A DNA stretch of 59,177 nt, from NCBI GenBank assembly GCA_012184525.1, contig WOFQ01000097.1:1-59177 (forward strand). Reading direction: 5' to 3'. Positions within the stretch are counted from its first letter, which is position 1, and every line of letters begins with the position of its first letter. This document shows positions 44,358 through 54,673 of this stretch, in pieces. Under the pieces are notes generated by a model. The model was not told where the DNA came from. It ran no database searches and saw nothing but the letters and a program-made list of their open reading frames with translations. The position numbers and the translations under genes are program-made. Source of the DNA: Xenoacremonium recifei (Eukaryota; Ascomycota; Sordariomycetes; Hypocreales; Nectriaceae).

Positions 44358-45761
44358 ATGCAGTTATCTACTCCACGGGACCCAACTAAAGAAACTTTTC
44401 GGGAACTCTCGGGTAAAACTGTGAGCATCCCAAGTCTGGAAAATATTCTCGAGGGATGGTCATTTGGAAGAGTCAATCCAAATTTGGATGAAATCCGCTC
44501 TCTAGCCAATGAACTCCTTAGGAAGTAGGTCGAGCCTTCTCTGGTTCGTCTTTACTGCTGACACGAAGCGCAAAACATAGCTTCGATAAACCAGAAGAAT
44601 TTGAAAAGAATAAGAATTGCGACTTTGGTCTGCTGACCTGTTTGTGGGTGCGATATAATTCAATGATTTACGGTATAACTAATCAGCTACTAGACTATGG
44701 CCCGACGCGGACCTCAAGCAATTAAAAGCTTGCACTGCTTTTATAGTATGGATCTTTATCTGGGATGATGGATTAGATTTGGCAGACCCTGAACTTGCTA
44801 GCGATAAAGCTCAAGCTGCCTCTTACTGTCAACAAACTATGGAATTTGTTAAAAGCCGTTTGCAAGACGGAAAGGATGAAGAATCGTTCAAACCTTCTTC
44901 TCCAATTATGCATATTTTCTCTCTTTTTGCTGAACAAGTTTCTAAAAAGTTGGACCAAGGTTGGTGCAATACCCGGCATCGGCACATTGCTTCTACATGG
45001 CTAACGTCAACTAGCTCAGCGCGATCGTATTATGGATGAAATAGACTTTTACATAGACCAGGTCCTAGTTGAGCATGGGAATCAGTACACCCGAGATCTA
45101 CCAGATATTGAAGGATATACCCGGATGAGGCTGGGCACGTCTGGGATCCGCATTGCTGTTGCATTGATCGAGTCAGTCCAACCTTCTACTGGTCCTTTGA
45201 TTATGATTACTGACTTTTGTGAAGGTTCACAACCCAGACTAAGCTTCCGCAGTGGGTTTTGGACTCAGAAGAAATGAAAATTATCTGGCTACACACAACC
45301 AAATTATCAATGTTGTAAGACTTCGCATGTGTCTCAACATTGACCAAAGTACTAATCTCGGCTCAGTGTCAATGACATATACTCTTTAAGGAAAGAAATA
45401 GTACGACAGTATGCATTCAGATTGAGGTCTGTACCCTTTACTAAAAATTTAAATTTAGGCATCTCAAACTTTGCAAAATATTGTTCCTATTATTTTCACA
45501 GCCACTACCCCACGAAACCTGGAATTTTCTGTTACGAAAGTTATCAGTTTATTTCGTTCCTCATATGTTGAATTCGAACGAGCTTGTCTGGAGTTATTTG
45601 CTCATGTACAGGTTGACGAGAGTTTGAAGGGTGACTTGCGTTTATATATTGACAACTGCCGCACCCTCGTGACTGGCTTAGTGGACTGGAGCAGGCAGAC
45701 AAGAAGATATGGACTGGATCAATGGATATCGCAAGACGGCACCTTGACAATTACTCTGTAG
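44358..45761 (+). CDS. class I terpene cyclase (sesquiterpene-synthase-like), seven exons, 359 aa
   Basis: Exons 44358-44524, 44581-44643, 44694-44959, 45015-45171, 45225-45314, 45367-45400 and 45459-45761. Introns are 56, 50, 55, 53, 52 and 58 nt; CDS 1080 nt. The metal-binding motif DDGLD is at 101-105 (IFIWDDGLD) and the NSE triad NDIYSLRKE at 250-258 (Asn250, Ser254, Glu258), split between exons. Other landmarks: YTRMRLGTSGIRIAVALIE, KLPQWVLDSEEMK, and the C-terminal WSRQTRRYGL. The length and motif spacing fit fungal class I cyclases of the aristolochene/pentalenene-like fold. Without splicing the region looks like a wreck with many stops, but all junctions are GT..AG and in frame, so I call it intact. 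The adjacent FPPS suggests FPP as substrate. The product is unknown. Confidence 0.88.
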
Positions 45762-46096
45762 TTAGACCTTTGAAAGAATTTATGACTCAAAAAAATAAAT
45801 AGCTTCCTCGTTGTATTGAGATAAGTCTAACTAGACGCGGCTTGAAAATTCCGCTGTAGACAGGACTCAGAGTACTGATTACAGTCTGCAATTATTCTCT
45901 GTTCTATCATTATTGTTTAAGGAACATATTGTTACAATATTCCTAGGTACATTCGCATCATCTCGATTGGTCCTGTCTGGGTGCGACGTACAGCTGTTCT
46001 TTATTCTAGCTACAGACAAAAAGAAAAGTCATCAGATCTATTTTTGTATGTTCTTAGCGTATTAAATAAGAATCATTATTTTCTATTGTAATAAAC
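45762..46096. other. convergent intergenic region
   Basis: Between the 3' ends of the cyclase (+) and the RidA-like gene (-). No gene is seen; possible poly(A) contexts such as AAATAAATAG near 45791. Confidence 0.4.
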
Positions 46097-46582
46097 CTAT
46101 CCTGACCTGCCCTGAGGGTCGTAAGCCACGACTTGAATTTCTATATTCATACCTGGAGCTCCCATCGCTGCAACTCCTGTTGCGACCCAGATCGGTTTAT
46201 GGTCAGGCATCCATTCGCGGAATTTTTCGGCCATCATTTCCGTTATGTCAGGCGTCAAGTTGAGATGGTACGAGTTCACACGAAATACCTGTGACCATCC
46301 CTTACCGCCGGCGTTACGAAGTGCAAGATCGACATTCCGGAACGCTTGGTCCATTTCCTTGTCCAAGGATTTTGGTATTTTGACACCCTCAAAGCTTGGG
46401 TCGCATCCGACTAGAGACGTTGAGAAGTCTGCAGTCACGGATCTCTTTTTCCAAGCAAGTTTTTACTTACGCTGACCTGAGATTTCGATTCGATCCCCAA
46501 CGCGGACAGCTTCGGAATAACTGTACTTTTTCTGTGCCCACTCCCCAAATCCAGGGCTGTTCGTGTACATGAGGTTAGACAT
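46097..46582 (-). CDS. RidA/YjgF-family protein, two exons, 147 aa
   Basis: Small trimeric-fold protein. RidA members hydrolyse reactive enamines/imines, and family relatives are often found in fungal biosynthetic clusters. Exons 46582-46471 and 46428-46097; 42-nt intron; CDS 444 nt. It starts MSNLMYTNSPGFGEWAQ, then VGDRIEISGQ, DQAFRNVDLALRNAGGKGWS, VFRVNSYHLN, PIWVATGVAAMGAPGMNIEI and a short tail. The Arg that binds substrate carboxylate in canonical RidA (near the GVAAMGAPGM block, usually R) is not obvious, as in the diverged fungal subfamily. It is convergent with the cyclase and divergent from the FAD monooxygenase. Confidence 0.85.
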
Positions 46583-47387
46583 TTTAGAACTTCGTGTTCC
46601 TTGTGTATGTATTTATGAATTTGAAAGTGCGGGATTGAGGATGAATGTTAGTGTTTACTTAATCCTTATCGGCCGAACGTGTCGTACTTTATGCTGGTCG
46701 ATGAGAATTAGTGACACTGTATACACTGGGCCCAGTTGTGATGATCTTGAAAATGAATGCTTCGGATCTGTGATCATGATGACGAACGCGGTATTACTTC
46801 TCTAGCGGTGACGAGTCCACAAGACTCTAGAGATATATACGTCATAATCATTATGATAGAATGTTTCAATTTACATTAGGTCATGGAATCCAGTTGAGTC
46901 ATGCTGCAAAATAATACCTCACATACCGCCCGAAACGTCATATACACATTAGTGATAAACCATTGCGACACGAAGAGAAAATATATCCAACCTGGTGCCA
47001 TAGAATTCCATTGCCGTGTCCACCTCTTGACCGAGCCTTGCCGTGCCGTGCCGTGCCGTGCTGAGTCAACGCCTATGTGAAGTCAGCAGGGGCTCATTGA
47101 CCAGCAAAGGATGTAGTCATACTAGACTCACGAACAATTAATAGGTTCCAACTCTGTGCGGAACCTTCATGCCGCCACTTCTCCGCCTCCCGCCGCCCCT
47201 TACGTGGTACTCTAAATAAAAGTATACTATAGCCTGCAGGATATCATAAGACGTCAAGAAGTATTTTTATATAATTGTGTGACATATCATAATAGCTTAC
47301 TGACCAGTTAGGGTTATCAACTGCTGTTGCTAACGTTTTATTGTTCATTTTGAAACCTTGCCGAATTTATAATACTCATTATCAGCT
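46583..47387. promoter_or_regulatory. RidA/FAD-monooxygenase divergent promoter with pentamer repeats
   Basis: 805 bp between divergent genes. At 47035-47063 TGCCG is repeated about five times, the reverse complement of the CGGCA units at 44034-44095 in the other divergent promoter. No gene is seen inside. Confidence 0.45.
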
Positions 47388-49936
47388 ATGGCAAATGAGA
47401 CATCGTTTAGAGTTCTCATTGTGGGAGGCGGGGTTGCTGGTCTTAGTTTAGCTAATATGTTGCAAGCCAACAATATCGACTTCCAGCTGCTTGAGACACG
47501 ATCTGAAGTCGTTACGGAAGTAGGGGCTGGAATTGCTGTTCAGCCCCATGGAAATCGCATCCTAGATCAGCTGGGCCTTTTCGAAAAAATTGAGCAACAG
47601 TCAACAGCTTTGAATCGTTTTTTCTTTCGCGACAAGTTTGGATGTCAGTTAAATGGATTCGTTGACGCCCGGCGCAAGTTTGAGAAACGGTTAGTTTATG
47701 ATCACCAGCAAGATTTCTGTTTTCTAACTCGAGGTAGTCACGGATATCCAATGAGCTTCATGAGCCGTCAAGAGCTAATCGACGTCCTTCACGAGAATAT
47801 TCGCGATTCATCAAAGATAGTGACCGACAGGCGGGTTATCGATATAGACATAGGTAATACTACAATACGAGCTAGGACCGCGGACGGCAGCGTTTATGTC
47901 GGTCATTTATTGGTGGCAGCAGACGGCACCCACAGCCATCTGTGGCAGCTAAAGAGCCAACTGACTCAGAAATTCGCCCTAAGAGATAAACTCAATTTCG
48001 ATCAGGAAGGTATGAAAGACAACAAGAGATCCTAGAGCCGCACTGATGAGTCTAGTTCCCCGCTGCAATTATAATTGTGTCTTCGGCGTATCTCAGTTTG
48101 ATTCGGATGATCTCGAAGGGGCTCATCACGTATTTGGTGAGAAGAAGTCGCTTTTGATTGTTGGCGTTCCAAAAAAGTGCGTATATTGGTTTTGTTTCCA
48201 GAAGCTATCAAAAACAATATACGGATACGAGATGCCTCGTTATTCTAAGGATGAGATGGAGAGGACACTCTCCCAGCGGGCCAACGACAACATTACACCC
48301 AGTCTGAGGTTTGGCTCGCTGCTTCAGCATAGAGTGGCGGCAATTATGTCCCCTCTCCCTGAATTTACGCCACGGCACTGGAGTTTTGAAAGAATGATGT
48401 TTATCGGAGATTCAATCCATAAGGCAAGTCGATCGACACCACCGTCTATAGGGCCTTATGCTAATCCTTCGGCTGAAGTTCCATCCCTTAGGAGGCCACG
48501 GCGGTAACGCTGCTATGGAGACTGCAGCTGTTTTGACGAATCATCTAGTCAAGGCTCTTGAACGCCCAGGCAAAGGAGCGGCCCTGTCTCCCGAACAGAT
48601 TGCTGAAGTATGCAAAGCTGTAGAGAAAAACAGATATTCCCGTGTCAGAGACCTAATGAGGCTTTCGCATGACTTACAGAAACTGGAGGCGCAAGAAACC
48701 TTCGTTGATTCGATGAAAAAATTGCTTCTTCAATATGCGGGAGAAGACAGTCTTCTATCGCTGTTTTCACTCCACATAGTCTCGAGTGAGAAGCTTGAGC
48801 ATGTTACCGAGGACAGAAGGGTATTCCCAAGGGAGAACATGATCCCATACAACGATGAGCTTCTGTTACCTCCACGCTCCCGAGGCACCACAACCCTTTG
48901 GTTGATTGCCTTGTACTCACTCTGCGGATTATTTGCCGGTATGGCTTTGTTTTCCGAGTGTACACGAGCTTCCAATTCTACAAACTACGTCTTCTATCAA
49001 AATTTGTTCCCGAAGTTTATGGGCGAGATTCATCCTTCGACACTGCTATCACTCAGAAATATGGACCAGCCCTTTCAAATAATGTTTCTCTATCTTCTAG
49101 GATCTGCTCTCACAACAATAACAGTGCAACTTGCAGAATCTTACCGACAAAATTGTGCTATAAGTTGGGTTCTCGCGTAGGTACATTCCAAATGATACAA
49201 TTCGCGTTACTGACTGAATAGGTCTATCACGTGGAATGCTCTCGCCACTTTCGTCGTCGCTGGTGTGTCTGTGCCGCTTCAAGGCGTCTTTTACACTCTT
49301 GTTTCTCACAGCGAGCAATATTGGTGGCCTGTAGATAGTGTTACACTCTCTGCATACACTCAAGCATTTGTGCTTGAGGCGCTACTCGGGTGCTGGATCC
49401 TGACATTATACTTCTTGGTCATTTGGAAAGACATTACCATCCTACCATACATGACCGTCTGTTGGCTTGTTTCTCTTTGCGCAATAATACCCACTGGAAG
49501 TGGCAAGGGACTAGAACCCAAGCCTCACACACCAAATGGACACCACCAGCCATCCACTTCGGCTATTCTACGACGGGGATATGCTATTTCGGGTATATGC
49601 GCGTTCCTAACGCATTGGACTGTTGTGGTAATTATTTCGCGTCAACCGACTGAGGTTTTGAACTTTCGCGATGTCTTCTTCCCCCTTTATTTTCGACAAG
49701 TGGTATCTCCGGCTCATCTTTACTTGACAGTAAACCTTTATAGCTTTCTTATGGCGACATTCGTTTTTTGCGTTTGTGCTGTGTGGGATTTGCATCGAGT
49801 AGGTCGGGCTACTGTCGAAATTTACGAATCAGCTTGGCTGATATTTGTTGCCTTCATATTCCTTGGTCCAGGAACAGCGCTATCAGTAACCTGGTATTGG
49901 AGAGAGGGTAAACTGTCGTCTATTGGAAAACATTAA
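47388..49936 (+). CDS. FAD-dependent monooxygenase fused to an eight-helix membrane domain, frameshifted
   Basis: Exons 47388-48423, 48479-49176 and 49222-49936. Intron 1 (55 nt) uses a GC donor (AAG|GCAAGT) and a GAAG acceptor; intron 2 is 45 nt, GT..AG. The FAD part is of the PaxM-like class A type: VLIVGGGVAGLSLANML with G13-x-G15-x-x-G18, VAADGTHSH, and FIGDSIHK joined to FHPLGGHGGNAAMETA. About 300 C-terminal residues form around eight membrane helices (for example LWLIALYSLCGLFAGMALF and AFVLEALLGCWILTLYFLVI). Defect: the first frame stops with TAG at 48033-48035, while the family sequence resumes in another frame just after (MSLVP, NYNCVFGVSQF). No plausible intron bridges it (candidates are under 30 nt). 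The total is one base over a multiple of three, so a small insertion or a sequencing error is likely. The role is probably oxidation, perhaps also cyclisation, of the terpenoid. Confidence 0.8.
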
Positions 49937-52351
49937 GTCCCGCCCTGTTCCAATATCAAATTCAAATCGGGAATAATGGCAGATCCTGTTTTGGAGATCG
50001 ACTTCGATAAATATAACGGATGAGACTCCTATAGATAACGAGATGTAATACACTAAAAGCAGCCGTGGAAGTGACTGGATCTCTCAAAGCCAAACTAATG
50101 ATTTCACTCTTCATGATAAGTCATGAGTCTGTAGTCCCTCAGACAGTATTAAATAAACCTTTTAGTGCCAAACGAATAGTCCGGGTCATATTGGATGGAT
50201 CAAGTGTTATGTTTATGGATATTGAAAGTTCCAATTGTACTTATGGCTACCTGACCACTCTCCTTACGCAGCACATTGAAGACAAGCTCAATTAAACCTT
50301 CCAGAATACGGAGAGTACAATATTAGCTTAAATTATTGACAATCATCCAGTCAACGGCACATTTACGACAGACATAGTACTTATACATGCGTTGAGAACT
50401 CACGGCAGAGCAGTTGGCGTGCTTTTTGTGAGAAGGCTGGAATTCCGGTCAGCTGTTCAGCTTCTCCCTAGGAGGCGGCGACAACTATGACGATATCATT
50501 GGGGTTACCGCGCCCCACCGGTTGTAAATTTCGAGACTGGCGAAATGGCCAGGGTAGCAACGAGAAAGGTGCCGGGAGATTTATTTACGTTCTGAATGCC
50601 AATCTATGGGCTCGGTATGAAACCTTTTGTCTTCATAATGCAGATATAATTTCACTCTCTCCATGGAAACCCAGGCACACTTCCGATAAAACATAAGTCA
50701 GGTCAAATTTGAGATCCATGCCAATCTGAATAGACAGATTGGCCATAGACATTTTGAAGCCATCTGCATGTTTTCACTCTGTATTTCGCCCTGGACTCCA
50801 AAGACTGTCATACGGAACTCGTCATTTATTTGCTGGTGTAGTCTTTACCAAGACTAATAGGTCGTCTTACCAGGTGCCATACTTATCTTAGGAAGGAGAC
50901 TGGAAGAGGAAGATTTAGGCGTGGCCGCTAGGGTATAAGAGGCAACGGACAGTGGCTGTGCATGCTTTGGTGTAGCAATGATGACCAGACCTTCTAACAC
51001 TGGGAGGTGTTAGAAAGGACTTTCTCTCTTAAAAATCGGAAGAATCTGACAACACGAAAGTTTGAAATTTCGGCCTAGACGATTTTATGACATTCTATTT
51101 TTCTTCCACTGCTGCCATCTCTATTCCACAGCTATTTCAGCATAACCTTGGTTGTTTCTGCCATGCCTCCTTTCTTAGTCTGGCCAAGGCCCTATCGGTA
51201 CCATCACTCTTCAAACTTTCTAGATCCCATCTTTACACGTCTTGTCGTACAGGAGCGTCCATGCACAAGCAACTCGGGAGTGTTGCAGCCATCAAAGTCT
51301 CAACCAATCTCATGATGGTGAGTTCCAGCTAATACTTAAATCCAAGTACTCAGAGTTCCCAAAGACTCAAATTTTGAATAGAATGACTACATTATCATAT
51401 ACAAAAGGATTGATGAATTTTCCCTTTCAGTTTACATATCCGGATGTATCAAATGTGCCTCCTACTGTGCCCAACACGTGAATATATCTACTATTGAAGA
51501 AGAAAGTCTTTCATAGACCCAAAGAGGTTTTGAAAACTTTACGTAATGTAGTAGTACAGGCCAGATTTATTTCACAGATGGATCTGACTTTCTTCTAAGG
51601 ACCGTGACTTCTACTCGCAGCTTCAGGGGTCTCATGGCTTGAAATCATTATAGCTAGCAAGAATCCTATTATTGCGCTGCTACTATGTCCGAGCTATCTT
51701 CGTCGACCAGAGAAATCCCAATTTCCATTCATATCGACGTTACCATCAAGTCTCAAGGGCTTGAATCATGAACTGCACCAGAGGAAAGTTATGAAACTAC
51801 CTACGACAGAGCGAAAATATGTTCTTTGCACAGGCGATGGTGTGTAGTCCGCTTCGAGATAAATTATCAATTTGCGTTCATTTTGATTTTTCTTATCCCC
51901 GAAAGATATCTTAACTCTATCAGACCTGAGGAAGAAAAGTCTTTCTTTACACTATCATCTGCTCAATTGACCCAACGACTCTACGGAAATATGATGAGGT
52001 AACCCTGACTGTATCAATATCTATGATTATACGTTATCCATAAGCTCCCAACAACATTTCTGATAGCCAGTCCGGGGAAGACTCTAGGGTATGCTTCAAA
52101 GATGCCGAATTGGGTAGCTTGGGGCAATTCTCGCCGAAACCTACCCACAATGGACAACATACGGGGAAACCTCTTTCTCGATAACGGACGACCCCCAAGC
52201 ATCCGGGGTTGTGGGGTTGCCTAGATTTTGTATAAATGCAGCCTATGTTCCACCATCAAATTGCATTTAAAATAGCAACTTTCAACAGTATCATTACGCT
52301 TTTCTGTCAGATTCCGCGTCGAAGTATTCTTAGCACAGATCCTCTGACACG
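49937..52351. other. gene-poor region downstream of the monooxygenase
   Basis: No family is recognised. A 76-codon open frame at 50065-50295 (GTG first; internal MISLFMISHESVVPQTVLNK, then SSVMFMDIES) has protein-like composition and might be an exon or remnant. It lacks a clear ATG context and partners. Other frames near 50487 and 51087 look non-coding. The last about 150 bp are the promoter of the MFS gene at 52352. Confidence 0.35.
52203..52237 (+). promoter_or_regulatory. paired CreA-like sites and TATA-like box upstream of MFS transporter
   Basis: CCGGGG (52203-52208) and GTGGGG (52211-52216) both fit the CreA core SYGGRG. They are closely paired, which is the arrangement known to matter for carbon repression. 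TATAAAT follows at 52231-52237, about 120 bp before the ATG. Glucose repression of the transporter is inferred. Confidence 0.45.
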
Positions 52352-54044
52352 ATGGCCCGCTCAAAGGACGACTGGAAGTTGGAACACCTCGAGGCAAGTT
52401 TGGAGGCATCTCACGAACATGCCACTTCGGAACAGCTCGCCATATCCTCAGACGTGAGCTACGGGCCACGAGGCATGCGTGGCATCATCCAGTCCCCGTA
52501 TGTCTTTGGCACTGCAACACTTGCCTCTCTCGGTGGCTTCTCTTTTGGCTTTGACCAGGGAGTCATTTCTATCATTAACGTTATGGACCAATTTCATCAA
52601 GTCTTCCCACAGGCCAAGACAGCGTTCGGAACGAGCTTCATGACGGGCATGCTTTTACTGGGCGCTTTCATTGGATGCTTCTTTATGCCGTACCTCGCTG
52701 ATAAAATTTCTCGCAAACGCGCCCTTACGGTCGTCGTCATCATCTTTAACATCGGAGCAATCATCCAAACTGCTGCTCAAAATTATGGCATGCTAGTTGC
52801 CGGCCGAGCTATCGGCGGCGTTGGCGTTGGTACTTTGGCAATGGTGAGTGGTTGCCTACGGTCTTTGCATCTGGCGCCGTAATAGTTAATTGTGATAATA
52901 GGGTGCTCCTTTGTACATATCAGAGGTTGCCCCTCCTAACCTACGTGGCACCCTTCTGGTCCTCGAGTCAATCTCCATCGTATCCGGCGTCGTTATTGCT
53001 TATTGGATAACCTTTGTTACAAGACGTATGCCCGGCGAAGCCTCCTTTCGGCTTCCATTTGGGTTGCAAATGGTATGCGCTACGTTTCTTGGCATGGGTA
53101 TCCATTTCTTTCCCTACTCTCCTCGCTGGCTTGCACTTAAGAACCGTCCCGAGGAATGTTTGGCCAGCCTCTGCAAGCTGCGTCGCCTGCCTCCGAGCGA
53201 TAGCCGTGTCCAAGCTGAATACAAATCCATTATCGCCGAGGTGCAACTTCAACAAATGATTCGCGAGGCACAGCACCCCGGTATTCGGGGATGGAAACTC
53301 GAGACATGTTTATGGATGGATCTTCTGGATCGAAAGAGATGGCGTCGCACGGCTGTGGGGTGCGGCGTAACCTTCTTCCAGCAGTTCTCGGGAATCAACG
53401 CTTTCATCTACTACGCCCCAACTCTATTTCGTTCTATCGGACAGTCGGACGAGATGTCACTGGTATTGTCAGGTGTCTTTAATGCCTTGCAACTGGTGGC
53501 TGTGGTAGTATGCTTTGTCATCATAGATCGAGTGGGAAGACGGCCACTTGCTATTTACGGCGCGGCAGGTTCTTGCATTTGTTATATCATCATAGCCGCA
53601 CTCTCCGGCGTCTACTCTAAGGACTGGGCAGCGAATACAGCGGCGGGTTGGTCTTGTGTGGCTATGGCTTTTGCCTTCATTTTGGTATACGGTGTATCTT
53701 ACTCGCCACTTGGCTGGGCGCTACCGTCCGAGGTTTTCTCTACGTCACTTCGCGCCAAAGGTGTGGCCCTATCGACGTGTGTAAATTGGCTTTCCAACTT
53801 CATCGTCGGCGTAGCTACGCCGCCTATGCTTGAATCGATTGGATTTGGGACTTATGTTTTCTTTGCTGCGTTTTGCGGGCTGTCCACCGCCTGGGCCTAC
53901 TTTCTGGTCCCCGAGACGATGGGAAGAAGTTTGGAGCAGATGGATGACACATTTGGCGACACTACGGCCCACGAGGAGCTACGGCTTATGAGAGATGCTT
54001 CGCGGGCTGCAGACTTGGTGGTGAATGGGGAACAATTGGGATAG
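52352..54044 (+). CDS. MFS hexose-type sugar transporter, two exons, 544 aa
   Basis: Plasma-membrane sugar/H+ symporter of the fungal sugar-porter family with 12 helices. Exons 52352-52843 and 52902-54044; 58-nt intron between GTLAM and GAPLYISEVAPP; CDS 1635 nt. Landmarks: GGFSFGFDQGVIS in helix 1, GRAIGGVGVGTLAM, LYISEVAPPNLRGTLL, YSPRWLALKNRPEE (variant of PESPRWL), FFQQFSGINAFIYYAP in helix 7, DRVGRRPLA, and PETMGRSLEQMDDTFGD at the end of helix 12. QQFSGINAFIYYAPT is typical of monosaccharide carriers. A Zn2Cys6 regulator follows on the same strand. Substrate unknown. Confidence 0.94.
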
Positions 54045-54673
54045 GTATATGCCTAAGGAACTCTTTGATATGTGGCTTGAAAGCACGCGGCTTGACTCTT
54101 GCACCCGTACTGTATTTACTATCACATGTAGAAATATTTAACGAGAGAATGTCTACTATTGTCGTTCTGTGTCAGATTCCGAGTTTTTCCTCTTGATGGT
54201 ATCTAAAAGCAGCACCCCTAGAGTTTGTTCACTACACGGTAATGTTTTCACGGACTTTGCTCTCGGGTATCTGATCCAATCCTTAGCAAATTGCACGACT
54301 TGTTAAGGTATGCACTCACTCGGATTGATGATCCGATTTGCGGGGGTCCTCACCCTTCTTCCCCAACATTCCGCAGCACCCCAGCTCCACCCAACGCGGA
54401 GGTGGCACTAGGAACAGTAAAGTACCTCCCGGGTTCGGAGTAGTGCCTGGGGATGATCTTCTGAGTCCTGAAGGGGAAAGTTCGGTTCAACCAATGAGAC
54501 GATTGCTTATTTGTCTCTCTCCCTCATTCAAAAAATGGCGCAGTTCCTGTTTGCACCTTTCTTTCCTGTTTTGCCCCTCTATCCCTCCCTTTTTTTTTCC
54601 CTTTTCGCCCACAACCGAATTGGCAATTTCATTCTTCACCTATAAGATTCCTTAGCAAAATACAGTGGTCTTG
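54045..54673. promoter_or_regulatory. promoter region of the Zn2Cys6 gene with pyrimidine tract
   Basis: No gene is seen. A strong C/T-rich tract (about 54565-54608, including a run of nine T) precedes the start at 54674, a common feature of filamentous-fungal promoters just upstream of transcription starts. Confidence 0.45.

Noticed and set aside
44525..45458. Terpene cyclase region read as a pseudogene because of many in-frame stops
   Set aside because: All stops fall in six 50-58 nt GT..AG introns. The joined exons give 360 codons with both metal-binding motifs in place.
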